Origin: Rhizobium sp. WYCCWR10014
Lineage (GTDB): Bacteria > Pseudomonadota > Alphaproteobacteria > Rhizobiales > Rhizobiaceae
DNA length: 64,000 bases
Reading direction: 5' to 3'
NCBI RefSeq assembly: GCF_001657485.1
Contig: NZ_LXFU01000035.1
Location: 62,001-126,000 of the forward strand
Shown here: piece after piece, positions 17,304 through 25,968 of the stretch
Layout: the number at the start of each line of letters is the position of its first letter
Position numbering within the stretch: position 1 is the first letter of the stretch
Notes under the pieces: generated by a model
What the model was told of the DNA's origin: nothing
Databases searched by the model: none
The model's input: only the letters and a program-made list of their open reading frames with translations
Translations under genes and position numbers: made by a program

Positions 17304-17882
17304 ATGAGCCGCAGCAATCGCGAGAGAACGGAGCAGACGAGACAGGCACTGATCGATGCCGGTCGACGTCTTTTCGTCGAGAAAGGTTATGCCGAAACCG
17401 CGACGCCGGAGATCGTCATGGCGGCGGGGGTCACGCGGGGGGCGCTCTACCATCATTTTGAAGACAAGAAGGCGCTTTTTCGGGCGGTTATCGAATGCGA
17501 GGCACGCGCGGTGGCCGCAGCGATCGAGGCTCGCTCGGCGTCCTACGACGCGCCGCGTGCCATGCTGATCGCCGGTGCCTCGGCCTATTTCGATGCGATG
17601 AGGGCAGAAGGGCGTACGCGGCTGCTGCTGATCGAGGCACCTGCCGTTCTCGGCTCGCTGGCGAGTGCGGCGATCGATGCAGAGAATGCGGAAGCGACGC
17701 TGCGGGCAGGGCTTGTAGCGATGCTTCCGGAGGCCGGCGCTATGCTCGAACCGCTGACGTCGCTGCTATCGGCAGCCTTCGATCGCGCGGCGATCGCGAT
17801 CGAGTCGGGTGCCGAAAGGCGGCAATACGAACAGGCGATCGCTGTCCTACTCGACGGCCTCGCCGATCACCTGCGGCGGTAG
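17304..17882 (+). CDS. TetR/AcrR-family transcriptional repressor
   Basis: The N-terminal HTH spans residues about 10-57 (TRQALIDAGRRLFVEKGYAETATPEIVMAAGVTRGALYHHFEDKKALF pattern, divided by the usual turn). The C-terminal ligand domain is variable and alanine-rich. At 192 residues with AGAGG five bases upstream of the ATG, it is a normal family member. It probably represses itself and the divergent VOC gene through the palindromes at 17243-17291. Its 3' end overlaps that of the opposite-strand nth gene by 36 bases. Confidence 0.92.
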   Translation: MSRSNRERTEQTRQALIDAGRRLFVEKGYAETATPEIVMAAGVTRGALYHHFEDKKALFRAVIECEARAVAAAIEARSASYDAPRAMLIAGASAYFDAMRAEGRTRLLLIEAPAVLGSLASAAIDAENAEATLRAGLVAMLPEAGAMLEPLTSLLSAAFDRAAIAIESGAERRQYEQAIAVLLDGLADHLRR

Positions 17883-18629
17883 CTCGACCAGCGGCGCCGG
17901 CACATCCCAGCTCTTCTCGAGCGATTTACAGAGATCGGCGATGACGCAGCGCTCACATTCGGGCCGGCGTGCCTTGCAGGTATAGCGGCCGTGCAGGATC
18001 AGCCAGTGATGCGCATGATAGAGGTAATGTTTCGGGATCACCTTCATCAGGCGTTCCTCGACCTCGTCAGGTGTCTTGCCGGGGGCGAGCCTGATGCGAT
18101 TGGCGATGCGGAAGATGTGCGTGTCGACGGCCATCGTCGCCTGGCCGAAGGCCATGGAAAGCACGACATTGGCGGTCTTGCGGCCGACGCCCGGCAATCT
18201 CACCAACTCGTCGCGTGTCTCCGGCACCTTGCCGCCGAACTGGTCGACCAGCATCTGCGAGAGCGCGATGACGTTTTTCGCCTTGTTGCGGTAGAGACCG
18301 ATCGTCCTGATGTGGTCGCGCAGCCGCTCTTCGCCGAGATCGAGCATCTTTTCCGGCGTATCGGCAATCTTGAAGAGCGCGCGCGTCGCCTTGTTGACGC
18401 CAACATCGGTTGCTTGCGCCGAAAGCGCGACGGCGACGACGAGCGTGAAGGGGTTGGTGTGCTCGAGCTCGCCTCTCGGTTCCGGCCGCTGCACCGAGAA
18501 GCGGCGGAAGATCTCCTCGCGCTCGGCCAGCGAATAGGCCGTGCGCACCACGGCCGCCGGCTTGCGGTGGGCGATCACATTCGCGTCCTGCGGCGTCTTG
18601 GTAACGGATTTGAGTTTCGGATTCGCCAT
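17847..18629 (-). CDS. nth: Endonuclease III, DNA glycosylase/AP lyase
   Basis: It excises oxidised pyrimidines from DNA and cleaves the abasic site (base excision repair). The helix-hairpin-helix LPGVGRKTANVVL contains the catalytic Lys. VDTHIFR contains the catalytic Asp. The C-terminal C-x6-C-x2-C-x5-C cluster (CKARRPECERCVIADLC) binds a 4Fe-4S cluster. I use the ATG at 18629 (MANPKLKSV), giving 260 residues. Upstream in-frame ATGs (18653 and 18743) would overlap the divergent DUF2244 gene. Its 3' end overlaps the tetR gene antisense by 36 bases. Confidence 0.95.
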   Translation of the reverse strand: MANPKLKSVTKTPQDANVIAHRKPAAVVRTAYSLAEREEIFRRFSVQRPEPRGELEHTNPFTLVVAVALSAQATDVGVNKATRALFKIADTPEKMLDLGEERLRDHIRTIGLYRNKAKNVIALSQMLVDQFGGKVPETRDELVRLPGVGRKTANVVLSMAFGQATMAVDTHIFRIANRIRLAPGKTPDEVEERLMKVIPKHYLYHAHHWLILHGRYTCKARRPECERCVIADLCKSLEKSWDVPAPLVELPPQVIGEAVE

Positions 18630-18651
18630 GGAAACTCTATAATCAGCAGCC

Positions 18652-19149
18652 ATGATGGAAAGCAACGCCGACAGCTTCAATGAGCAGCCTGTTTTCGCTG
18701 CCGAGCTCTTTCCCCACCGGTCGCTCGGCCGCCGGGGCTTCAAGGTGCTGCTTGCCCTATCCGGTGCCGTCTGCTTGCTTTACGGCACGTTCTTCATCGC
18801 GACGGGGGCCTGGCCGATCGGCTTGTTCTTCGGAGTGGATTTTCTGCTTCTCTACGGCGCCTTCTGGCTGAATTACCGCTCCGGGAAAGCGCGCGAACAG
18901 GTGACGGTATCGCGCACGGATGTGTCGGTGCGCAAGTTTGCGCCCTCGGGACGGATGGTGGAGCATCATTTCAATCCGTTCTGGACGCGCTTCCTCGTGC
19001 GCCGGCACCAGGAGATCGGCATCCTTTCCATGCATATCTTCGGCGAAGGCCGGCGCACGGATATCGGCTCGTTCCTCAATCCCGATGATCGCGAAAGCTT
19101 CGCCAAGGCCTTCAAGGGAGCGCTGGCAACCGTCAAGCAGCGGATCTGA
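18652..19149 (+). CDS. DUF2244 domain membrane protein
   Basis: This 165-residue protein has two adjacent hydrophobic helices (about residues 28-72, LLALSGAVCLLYGTFFIAT and the following segment). They are followed by a cytoplasmic beta-rich part ending SFLNPDDRESFAKAFKGAL. This is the DUF2244 pattern, common in alphaproteobacteria and of unknown function. ATG 18652 or 18655 may be used. It is divergent from nth with only 22 bases between starts, and it ends in a strong terminator. Confidence 0.85.
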   Translation: MMESNADSFNEQPVFAAELFPHRSLGRRGFKVLLALSGAVCLLYGTFFIATGAWPIGLFFGVDFLLLYGAFWLNYRSGKAREQVTVSRTDVSVRKFAPSGRMVEHHFNPFWTRFLVRRHQEIGILSMHIFGEGRRTDIGSFLNPDDRESFAKAFKGALATVKQRI

Positions 19150-19204
19150 GCTAGAGCGGTTCAGCTTTTCACGGAAGCGCAGAACCGCTCTAGCTTTTAT
19201 TTTT
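19150..19204 (+). terminator. Intrinsic terminator after the DUF2244 gene
   Basis: The perfect 13-bp stem GCTAGAGCGGTTC/GAACCGCTCTAGC (19150-19162 with 19182-19194) has a 19-base loop. It is followed by TTTTATTTTT. The stem is similar in style to rhizobial AGAGCGGTTC repeats. Confidence 0.85.
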
Positions 19205-19276
19205 ACGCAATTCACGGCAAAAGCGCTTCGCGCTTTGCCTGGGAAAACCGCTTCGCACTTTTCCTGGCATTGCTCT
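19205..19276. repeat. Dispersed rhizobial intergenic repeat
   Basis: The block GGAAAACCGCTTCGCACTTT followed by TCCTGGCATTGCTC matches the segment after nagK at 3648-3680 with few changes. A related GCTTCGCGCTTTGCC precedes it. It lies between the DUF2244 terminator and the ada-like promoter region. Confidence 0.55.
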
Positions 19277-19348
19277 ATCCAGATGCACAAGAATCGGGTG
19301 GTTTGCTCACCGCCTATTGACTATCTCCTGGTTACAAGGAGAAAGACG

Positions 19349-20221
19349 ATGAATATGATTGCCAACCTGCAGACAGACATCACGCCTGACGGCCCTGATT
19401 ATGACATTGTCCGTCGGGTGATCGAACTCATCACCGAGGATTACCGCGACCAGCCTTCGCTGGAGGCGATCGCGGCGCGGCTCAACCAGTCGCCGACCCA
19501 GCTGCAGAAGACCTTTACCCGCTGGGCCGGGCTGTCGCCCAAGGGCTTCCTGCAGGCGGTGACGCTGGATCACGCCAAACGGCTGCTGCGCAAGGAAGAC
19601 ATGCCGCTGCTCGAGACCTCGATCGAGGTCGGCCTCTCCGGGCCGAGCCGCCTGCACGACCTTTTCGTCACCCATGAGGCGATGTCGCCCGGCGAATGGA
19701 AGGCCAAGGGCGGTGGTCTCATCATCCGCTACGGCTTCCACATCTGCCCTTTCGGCGTGGCGCTGATCATGGTGACCGACCGCGGCCTTGCCGGCCTTGC
19801 CTTCAGTGATTCCGGCGACGAGAGGGCCTGCCTCGAGGATATGACCTGCCGCTGGCCGAACGCTGAATATGTCGAAGACCTGCAGGCGACGGTCCCCTAC
19901 GCTGCCCGCGTCTTCGAGCCCGGCAAATGGTCCTCCGACCAGCCGCTGCGTGTCGTGCTGATCGGCACGGACTTCCAGGTGCGCGTCTGGCAGAGCCTGC
20001 TGAAAATTCCGTTCGGCAAGGCCGTCACCTATTCCGATATCGCCAACGATATCGGCAGCCCCACGGCGCAGCGCGCCGTGGGTGCGGCGGTCGGGGCAAA
20101 CCCGATCTCCTTCGTGGTGCCTTGCCACCGGGCGCTCGGCAAGAACGGCGCGCTGACGGGCTATCATTGGGGCCTCACCCGCAAGCGGGCGATGCTCGGC
20201 TGGGAATCGGCGCACGCCTGA
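19349..20221 (+). CDS. ada: AraC-type HTH fused to O6-methylguanine-DNA methyltransferase (Ada-like)
   Basis: Residues about 15-115 form an AraC-type DNA-binding domain (DQPSLEAIAARLNQSPTQLQKTFTRWAGLSPKGFLQ). Residues about 200-285 form the methyltransferase domain, with the acceptor Cys in FVVPCHRALGKNGALTGYHWG. The protein repairs O6-alkylguanine by suicidal transfer. The N-terminal zinc domain that senses methylphosphotriesters in E. coli Ada is absent, so it belongs to the shorter AraC-Ogt form. ATG 19349 is preceded by AAGGAGA at good spacing. Whether it activates transcription is unknown. Confidence 0.9.
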   Translation: MNMIANLQTDITPDGPDYDIVRRVIELITEDYRDQPSLEAIAARLNQSPTQLQKTFTRWAGLSPKGFLQAVTLDHAKRLLRKEDMPLLETSIEVGLSGPSRLHDLFVTHEAMSPGEWKAKGGGLIIRYGFHICPFGVALIMVTDRGLAGLAFSDSGDERACLEDMTCRWPNAEYVEDLQATVPYAARVFEPGKWSSDQPLRVVLIGTDFQVRVWQSLLKIPFGKAVTYSDIANDIGSPTAQRAVGAAVGANPISFVVPCHRALGKNGALTGYHWGLTRKRAMLGWESAHA

Positions 20222-20257
20222 GGGGCTTTCCTGGGCGGAGGGCGGGTCGTTCGCCGC

Positions 20258-21283
20258 TTATCGCTCCGCCACTTCTCCCTGCTGGGGAGAAATGGCAGAC
20301 GGTGATGTCTCGGCCAGTTCCAGTAACGCCCGTGCAGCACTTTCATCGGTGATCAGCGTGTTGCAGCCGATGCGCTTGATCGTCGCACGGATCGCCACGG
20401 CCCGATGGGCGCCGCCGGAGGATAGCACGATATGCTTCGCCTCTTTCAGCGTGTCGAGATCGACGGACATCACGCGCCGATTGATCGAATGATCGACCGA
20501 ATTGCCGTCCTTGTCGAGGAAGTTGAACATCGTGTCGCAGACGCAGCCGGCATCGATCAGTTCCTGCAGCTCGGCCTTCGAGATCCAGCCCTCCGACAGC
20601 GAGGTCGAATGCGGGCCAATATCGCCGCAGCTGACGATCGCCAGATCCAGGTTTTCGGCAAGACGGTAGATCGTGTCCAGCCCGCATTTCTCGATCAGAT
20701 TGCGCTTGGTCTCGATGGAATCGACGAGGAGCGGCGCCAGGAACATGTAGCATTCGGCGCCGAGCTGATTTGCCAGCCGCCATGTGTAATCGATCGGGTT
20801 GGTCTGGTGCACGGCAACGATGCCGCCGAGTAGTGAAACGACCTTGCAATTTGCGCGGCGCGGCGGCCGGAAGCTCGACAGCGAGGCGGTCATGGTGCGG
20901 CCCCAGCCGACGCCGATGGTATAGTCGTCGGGGATGGCTTCGGAGAGGAACTGGCCAAGCGCCAGACCGACATTTTTAGCCAGAGAATTGACGTCGCCAT
21001 TGACCGGTGCGGGTACGACGATCGCCTCGTCGAGGCCATAGGCGCGCTCCAGCTTCACCGAAAGTTCAACGCAGTCGCCGATCGAATCGTTGATCCAGAT
21101 CTGGACTTCGCTGCGCTTCATCGCCTCGTCGAGCAGGCGAATGACGGTGGTGCGGCTGATACCGAGCTGTTCGGCGACATCCTTCTGGGTCAGGCCCTCG
21201 TTGTAATAGAGCCATGCCGCCCTTAGCCGCAGCGAGGATGCCTCCGAGTAGGCCGTGTGCGTGCCGCGTTTGAGCTTGACCAC
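20258..21283 (-). CDS. SorC/DeoR-family sugar-binding transcriptional regulator
   Basis: The N-terminal HTH (residues about 18-55, LTQKDVAEQLGISRTTVIRLLDEAM) is followed by a full SorC effector domain with VGWGRTMTASL and GGAHRAVAIRA. Its length is 341 residues. The start is GTG 21283, directly behind GGAGGAGAT. It shares only the domain layout with the smoC-like regulator at 5.7 kb. It is divergent from transaldolase across a 431-bp spacer, so control of tal or of itself is plausible. The effector is probably a sugar phosphate by family analogy. Confidence 0.88.
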   Translation of the reverse strand: MVKLKRGTHTAYSEASSLRLRAAWLYYNEGLTQKDVAEQLGISRTTVIRLLDEAMKRSEVQIWINDSIGDCVELSVKLERAYGLDEAIVVPAPVNGDVNSLAKNVGLALGQFLSEAIPDDYTIGVGWGRTMTASLSSFRPPRRANCKVVSLLGGIVAVHQTNPIDYTWRLANQLGAECYMFLAPLLVDSIETKRNLIEKCGLDTIYRLAENLDLAIVSCGDIGPHSTSLSEGWISKAELQELIDAGCVCDTMFNFLDKDGNSVDHSINRRVMSVDLDTLKEAKHIVLSSGGAHRAVAIRATIKRIGCNTLITDESAARALLELAETSPSAISPQQGEVAER

Positions 21284-21714
21284 ATCTCCTCCGCACGATT
21301 TCCTGCCCTAGATCCCTCATGACCATGAGATGAAGGCCTTAGCGACGCTTTTGTTGCCGGGGATAATGACGGGTGTGACACTTATGTCAATTGAAATGCA
21401 CAAATGTCCTTGACTTTTCGTGAGGCGAATGGCGATAGTCCTGACGACACACGTCGTTCTTGTCCGTCCGAGGAGGACATAGTGCGGGCATGCCGAAAGT
21501 CACGACCGGCCTTCCAGCCGCAGGCGGTACCGCTTGCGTGCGAGCGGCCGTTCGTTCGCGGCCGGAACACGGCCACTGTCCTTCACGTTTATGAATCATC
21601 CGTGACGGATGCGCGCATTTTCGCCTGCAGTATGCAAACAACCTGTCGGTAGATCACCTTTGCCCGGCGGAACTCGCGCCGGTCGCAGCCCAAGTTCAAC
21701 AAGGATTATTGACC
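21284..21714. other. 431-bp divergent spacer between SorC regulator and tal
   Basis: The regulator side holds a promoter-like segment and a TGACA-CTTA-TGTCA palindrome (21376-21389). The remainder up to 21700 has a short open frame (21404-21652) with no recognisable product and no convincing ribosome binding site. The tal promoter must lie here, but I cannot place it with confidence. Confidence 0.5.
21363..21390 (-). promoter_or_regulatory. Putative promoter and overlapping operator for the SorC regulator gene
   Basis: On the minus strand, TTGACA (21390-21385) and CATTAT (21368-21363) are 16 bases apart, matching sigma-70 -35 and -10 elements. They lie 80 bases before the GTG start. The palindrome TGACA-CTTA-TGTCA overlaps the -35 box, which would suit autorepression. 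Confidence 0.55.
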
Positions 21715-22680
21715 ATGACATCCAAGCTTGACCAACTACGCGAGATTACCACCGTGGTCGCCGATACCGGCGACATCGAGGCCGTCGCCCGCCTGAAGCC
21801 GGTCGATTGCACGACGAACCCGAGCATCGTGCTCAAGGCTCTCGGCACGCCGATGTTCGCCGACGCCATCAAGGAAGCCGTCACCTGGGGCAAGAAGCAG
21901 GGCGGCAATCCCGAGGCCGTTTCATCGGCCGTCGCCGATCGTCTCGCAATCTCCGTCGGTGCAGCCCTGGTGAAGCTCGTTCCGGGCCGCGTCTCGACCG
22001 AAGTCGACGCCGATCTTTCCTTCGATACCGAGGCTTCGCTTGCCAAGGCGCGCGCAATCATCGCCGCCTACAAGGATCGCGGCATCGGCCAGGACCGCAT
22101 CCTCATCAAGCTCGCTTCCACCTGGGAAGGCATCCGCGCTGCGGAAGTGCTGCAGAAGGAAGGCATCGACTGCAATCTGACGCTTCTTTTCAGCAAGGCC
22201 CAGGCGATTGCCTGCGCCGATGCCAAAGTGTTCCTGATCTCGCCCTTCGTCGGCCGCATCCTCGACTGGTACAAGAAGTCGACCGGCAAGGACTACACTG
22301 CCGAGGAAGATCCGGGCGTCATCTCCGTCCGTGAAATCTACAACTACTACAAGGCGAACGACATCAAGACGATCGTCATGGGCGCCTCCTTCCGCAGTGC
22401 CGGCGAAATCGAAGCCCTTGCCGGCTGCGACCGCCTGACCATCAGCCCGAACCTGCTCGATGAACTGGCCAAGGATGAAGGCAAGCTGGAGCGCAAGCTC
22501 TCGCCGGAGAGCCGCAAGCCGGATCCGAAGGTCTCCGTCGACGAGAAGACCTTCCGCTGGATGATGAACGAAGACGCGATGGCGACGGAAAAACTCGCCG
22601 AAGGCATCCGCGCCTTCGCCAAGGATCTCGGAACGTTGCGCACCATGGTGCAGAAGGAACTGCAGCTCGCCGCCGCCTGA
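21715..22680 (+). CDS. tal: Transaldolase, TalB type
   Basis: It transfers dihydroxyacetone units between sedoheptulose-7-phosphate and glyceraldehyde-3-phosphate in the pentose phosphate pathway. The Schiff-base Lys is in [20 protein letters not shown]. The N-terminal [23 protein letters not shown] and the [12 protein letters not shown] motif are classic for the 320-residue TalB class; this protein has 321 residues. ATG 21715 follows AAGGA by nine bases; TTG 21709 is less likely. Pentulose phosphates from the xyl and polyol genes in this window would feed this step. Confidence 0.96.
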   Translation: MTSKLDQLREITTVVADTGDIEAVARLKPVDCTTNPSIVLKALGTPMFADAIKEAVTWGKKQGGNPEAVSSAVADRLAISVGAALVKLVPGRVSTEVDADLSFDTEASLAKARAIIAAYKDRGIGQDRILIKLASTWEGIRAAEVLQKEGIDCNLTLLFSKAQAIACADAKVFLISPFVGRILDWYKKSTGKDYTAEEDPGVISVREIYNYYKANDIKTIVMGASFRSAGEIEALAGCDRLTISPNLLDELAKDEGKLERKLSPESRKPDPKVSVDEKTFRWMMNEDAMATEKLAEGIRAFAKDLGTLRTMVQKELQLAAA

Positions 22681-22701
22681 TAAGGCGCGGCATGCAATCG
22701 G

Positions 22702-22735
22702 AGGCGCGGCTGTCGGCTGGCAGGCGCGCCTTTTT
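22702..22735 (+). terminator. Intrinsic terminator after tal
   Basis: The stem AGGCGCG/CGCGCCT (22702-22708 with 22725-22731) has a 16-base loop. The T-run 22731-22735 completes it. It lies 21 bases after the stop codon. Confidence 0.75.
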
Positions 22736-22773
22736 CATGCTGTTATCAAGGGCATATACTGTCGGAGACCGAT

Positions 22774-23442
22774 ATGGCGGATGAGGAACGGGCAAATTCG
22801 CTTGCGGCATTTGCCTACAAGCATGCGAGCTTCATCATCGCCGTTGTTGCCGGACTGGTGGTCTTCTTGGCTCTGACCTCGCGCGAAGTCAGCGCCGGCA
22901 ATATCCTGTTCGGCTGGAATGTCAGCGCCGGCGTTTTTGTCGCGCTCAGTTGGCGCAAGATGCTCTGGGCGACGGTTGAAAGCATCCGAAAACGCTCGGC
23001 CGATCTCGATTTCTCCGACACCGTCCTGTTGGCTCTTTCGATCGGTGCCGCACTTGCCAGCATTGCCGGGATCGGCCTCGAGCTTCATTCGATCAAGGAG
23101 GCTGCACCCGACGTCGCGCTGGCGCGGGCAGGTGTTGCGGTTCTGACGATCCTGATCTCCTGGATCTTCCTGCACACGCTCTTCACCATCCATTATGCCC
23201 ATTATTTCTATGGCGGGGCGGACGAGGAGGGCGGGCTCAAGTTTCCGGACGGGATCGAAGAGCCCGGCTACTGGGATTTCCTCTATTTCTCCTTCACCAT
23301 CGGCGTTGCCGCACAGACGGCGGATGTCGCAGTCAGTTCGACCAGCATGCGCAAGCTGACGTTGCTGCATGCCGTGCTGTCGTTCCTGTTCAATACGACG
23401 ATCCTGGCGCTGGCGATCAATGTCGGGGCGAGCCTGCTATAA
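22774..23442 (+). CDS. DUF1345 integral membrane protein
   Basis: This 222-residue protein has about five hydrophobic helices. The family hallmarks FLHTLFTIHYAHYFYGG and PGYWDFLYFSFTIGVAAQTADV are present, the latter resembling the pore-lining segment of a two-TM ion channel. The function of DUF1345 proteins is not established. It stands alone after the tal terminator and is followed 48 bases later by a DoxX gene in the same direction. Confidence 0.86.
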   Translation: MADEERANSLAAFAYKHASFIIAVVAGLVVFLALTSREVSAGNILFGWNVSAGVFVALSWRKMLWATVESIRKRSADLDFSDTVLLALSIGAALASIAGIGLELHSIKEAAPDVALARAGVAVLTILISWIFLHTLFTIHYAHYFYGGADEEGGLKFPDGIEEPGYWDFLYFSFTIGVAAQTADVAVSSTSMRKLTLLHAVLSFLFNTTILALAINVGASLL

Positions 23443-23490
23443 TGTGCCTTGCCATGAGCGGGCTAACCACCTGCTCTTCAAACGGAGGGT

Positions 23491-23940
23491 ATGATGGAAA
23501 GCGCCTCAAGCCGGCCCCGACTGGCCGATCTCGTTCTTCTCCTCGGCAGGCTTCTGCTGTCGCTGATCTTCCTGCACGAAGGTTGGTCGCTCGCGGCAGA
23601 TATCACGGCGACTTTCGACATTTTCGCAAAACTGGGGCTGTCGGCGCCGGTGGCGATTGCCACCATTGCCCTTCAGATCGGCGCCGGCCTTTCCGTTGCG
23701 ACAGGCTTCCTCAGCCGGCTTGGCGCATTGGCATTGGCGCTCTTCTGCCTGGCGACCGCCTTGCTCTTTCACACGAATTTTGCGAGCCAGAATGAACTGC
23801 TGCATTTCGAGAAGGACCTGGCGATTGCCGGCGGCATGTTCGTGCTCTCGGCTTCGGGTGCGGGATCGATATCGATCGACAAGCTGCTGAGAAAGCGAAC
23901 GAACAAAATGCCTCCATGGCTCAGGGCCGTGTTGTCGTGA
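23491..23940 (+). CDS. DoxX-family membrane protein
   Basis: This 149-residue protein has four predicted membrane helices (about residues 10-30, 50-75, 78-98 and 110-128). The GRLLLSLIFLHEGWSL opening and ATGFLSRLGALALALFCLATALLFH are DoxX-like. Family members are linked to redox or thiol stress or to quinone-associated functions, but this one cannot be assigned. GGAGGG precedes the ATG pair at 23491/23494. It may be co-transcribed with the DUF1345 gene. Confidence 0.83.
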   Translation: MMESASSRPRLADLVLLLGRLLLSLIFLHEGWSLAADITATFDIFAKLGLSAPVAIATIALQIGAGLSVATGFLSRLGALALALFCLATALLFHTNFASQNELLHFEKDLAIAGGMFVLSASGAGSISIDKLLRKRTNKMPPWLRAVLS

Positions 23941-24075
23941 AATGCGCGCACCGAAATCCGAAGGCCTGGTAAATTTCGCGGGCCCTCGGTGGCGCAATAA
24001 AACCGAATAAAACCGAACAAACAGAAGCGTCGATGCGAGCTACACTTTTGGCGACAGGTCAGGAGTGTGCCAGTG

Positions 24076-24558
24076 ATGTCTTCCGCGCAAAACAATCAGC
24101 AAAAGCCAATTCTCGTCTTTCTCGCAAAAGGCGCTGCCTGTGACATCGTCTCGAAATTGAATGAGAACGGATATGTCGCGGCGGCCGTGTCCTCGGTGCC
24201 GGAGCTCTTCGATGCCTTGCGTTCGGACCGATATTTTCTGGCCGTAACGATGCGATCGGATATCGACATGGTCCGAAACATCAAGCCGATACCGGTCGTC
24301 AATCTGGAGGTGTTTTTCCATATCGTCCAGTCGGCCACGAAGTCCATTCGCTCCTCGAAGCAGTTCGACAGCGACGCATTTCTAATAAGGATCGCGGCCC
24401 TCACGGAGTCAAGGACAGGCAGGGTTAGTGCAGTCCGAAGAGATCCGGCCGCAAACGAGACAGTGACTGCAAGCACGGCGAAGGCATCCCGGTGGCGGGC
24501 CGCCACATCTCTTCTGTTAAGTCGCCGCGCCGCGCCCGGCGCAGAACGGGCCGATTAG
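24076..24558 (+). CDS. Hypothetical protein with a degenerate receiver-like N-terminus
   Basis: I do not recognise a named family. Residues about 10-80 show an alternating strand-helix pattern (PILVFLAKG, then DIVSKLNENGYVAAAVSS, then ELFDALRSDRYFLAVTM) like a response-regulator receiver. The acidic pocket and the phospho-acceptor Asp in the expected third strand are missing. The last 50 residues are basic and low in order. The start is ATG 24076, or GTG 24073 or 24067; AGGAG lies at 24061-24065. It precedes an OmpR-type regulator and kinase by about 700 bases, which invites a signalling role without proving one. Confidence 0.6.
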   Translation: MSSAQNNQQKPILVFLAKGAACDIVSKLNENGYVAAAVSSVPELFDALRSDRYFLAVTMRSDIDMVRNIKPIPVVNLEVFFHIVQSATKSIRSSKQFDSDAFLIRIAALTESRTGRVSAVRRDPAANETVTASTAKASRWRAATSLLLSRRAAPGAERAD

Positions 24559-24746
24559 ACGTGGGCGCATTCTCATCCCCGACGGACCGGTCTTCACCAG
24601 GTTCAGATCCCGATGCCCCATCTCTCCGGCTGTCCACGCTGCGCAACGTTCCGGACGGATCTTATGGGCATCTTTCTGCCGGGTTTCGTCGGCTTGAAAC
24701 CGTCGTTCCGAAAGCAGAACTTCTTACTTGGTGCGGGTGTCTTTTG

Positions 24747-25025
24747 ATGTTTCAGTTGCTCGGGGCTGCGTCAGCAAGCGGATATATCATCACGGCATTG
24801 TTCCTGCTCGTGGCGCTCGGTCGTTTCGCCAGAAACAGCCTCGATAGACTGACCGCACGGCTGCCGAAGCGCTCGGCATTGAAGCATTACACGACTGCGG
24901 TCGTCTCTCTGGTGTTCTTTTGCCTGCTGGTCATTCGAATGTGTTTCATCGCCACCGTCATCATCGATAGCGCAATCCAAGGTGACCATGTGGAAGTCAG
25001 CGGTGACCTAGAAAGGCAGTTTTGA
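24747..25025 (+). CDS. Small membrane protein, hypothetical
   Basis: This 92-residue frame has two long hydrophobic segments (about residues 2-27 and 52-80) separated by a basic linker, and a short acidic tail. The same frame remains open upstream to 24492, but that part overlaps the preceding gene and is not protein-like. No good ribosome binding site is visible. I recognise no family, and it could be a chance frame. The two clean membrane helices are the only support. Confidence 0.33.
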   Translation: MFQLLGAASASGYIITALFLLVALGRFARNSLDRLTARLPKRSALKHYTTAVVSLVFFCLLVIRMCFIATVIIDSAIQGDHVEVSGDLERQF

Positions 25026-25227
25026 CGGCGGACACCGTGACTGAAATCCCGCAACATATCTCAACATTATCGAATATAGCATTGCACGATACTTGATATC
25101 CTGAAGGCGGAGCCGTGTCGGTGCGGCGACAGATCGTGTGATGGTGACAGTGGCCGAAGCCGCCTGACCGAGGCACGGTGAAACGTGGTAATTTCGCGCC
25201 GAGAGACATCTTCCGGCTAGAGAACGA

Positions 25228-25968
25228 ATGACGATGGCATATGAAATGGCAGTTCCCAATCAGGCTCATATTCTCATCGTCGAAGACGATCCCGCAATCG
25301 CAGATATGCTGGTGGACCTTGTTCGAAGCAGCAGCTTCGAGGCCTCTTCGGTGGAGAGCGGCGCGGCTATGGATCGAATGATGGCGCGACAGCAATTCGA
25401 TCTCATCGTTCTCGATGCGATGTTGCCGGGCGAGGACGGCTTCAGCATCTGCAGACGGCTTCGTGCGTCGTGCTCGGTGCCAATCCTGATGCTGACGGCG
25501 CTGCAGGAGGACATCGACCGCATTCTCGGCCTGGAACTCGGAGCCGATGACTATGTCACGAAACCATTCAACTCCCGCGAGCTGCTGGCCCGGATCAAGA
25601 GTATTCTCCGCAGAGCGTCATATGCTCATCATCAGGAGGAAGCACTTGGACCGATGATGTTTTCGGGATGGCGCATCGATCCAAAAAGCCGCCAGCTCCA
25701 CGACGCGGATGGAGCGCAGGTTTCCATGACAACCGCGGAGTTCGATATCCTCCTGGCCTTCTGCTGCAATCCCAACAAGGTTTTGACGCGAGAACAGCTC
25801 TTGTCGATGACACATGCCGGATCGGCGGGGCCGGTCGAGCGTAGCATCGACGCCCACATCAGCCGGGTCAGGCAAAAGATCGAACCAAATCTGAAAGATC
25901 CGACGTTCATAAAGACGGTGCGGCTGGGGGGATATCTCTTTGCATCCAAGGTAGAGCGTCTCTCTTGA
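25228..25968 (+). CDS. OmpR/PhoB-family response regulator
   Basis: The receiver domain (residues about 12-125) has acidic pair E19-D20-D21, phospho-acceptor D63 in DLIVLDAMLPGEDG, T90, and K112 in DDYVTKPF. The C-terminal winged helix (about 150-245) contains EFDILLAFCCNPNKVLTREQLL and the recognition segment RSIDAHISRVRQKIE. It would bind DNA when phosphorylated by the adjacent kinase. Several ATGs (25228, 25234, 25246) are possible. Its TGA overlaps the TTG start of the kinase gene, implying translational coupling. Confidence 0.93.
   Translation: MTMAYEMAVPNQAHILIVEDDPAIADMLVDLVRSSSFEASSVESGAAMDRMMARQQFDLIVLDAMLPGEDGFSICRRLRASCSVPILMLTALQEDIDRILGLELGADDYVTKPFNSRELLARIKSILRRASYAHHQEEALGPMMFSGWRIDPKSRQLHDADGAQVSMTTAEFDILLAFCCNPNKVLTREQLLSMTHAGSAGPVERSIDAHISRVRQKIEPNLKDPTFIKTVRLGGYLFASKVERLS

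Noticed and set aside
21404..21652. An 82-codon frame in the spacer before tal
   Set aside because: No family, no convincing ribosome binding site, unbiased composition; treated as spacer.
24580..24700. C- and G-rich stretch considered as a riboswitch or structured leader
   Set aside because: I could not find the conserved core of any riboswitch class I know, nor a stable pairing pattern.
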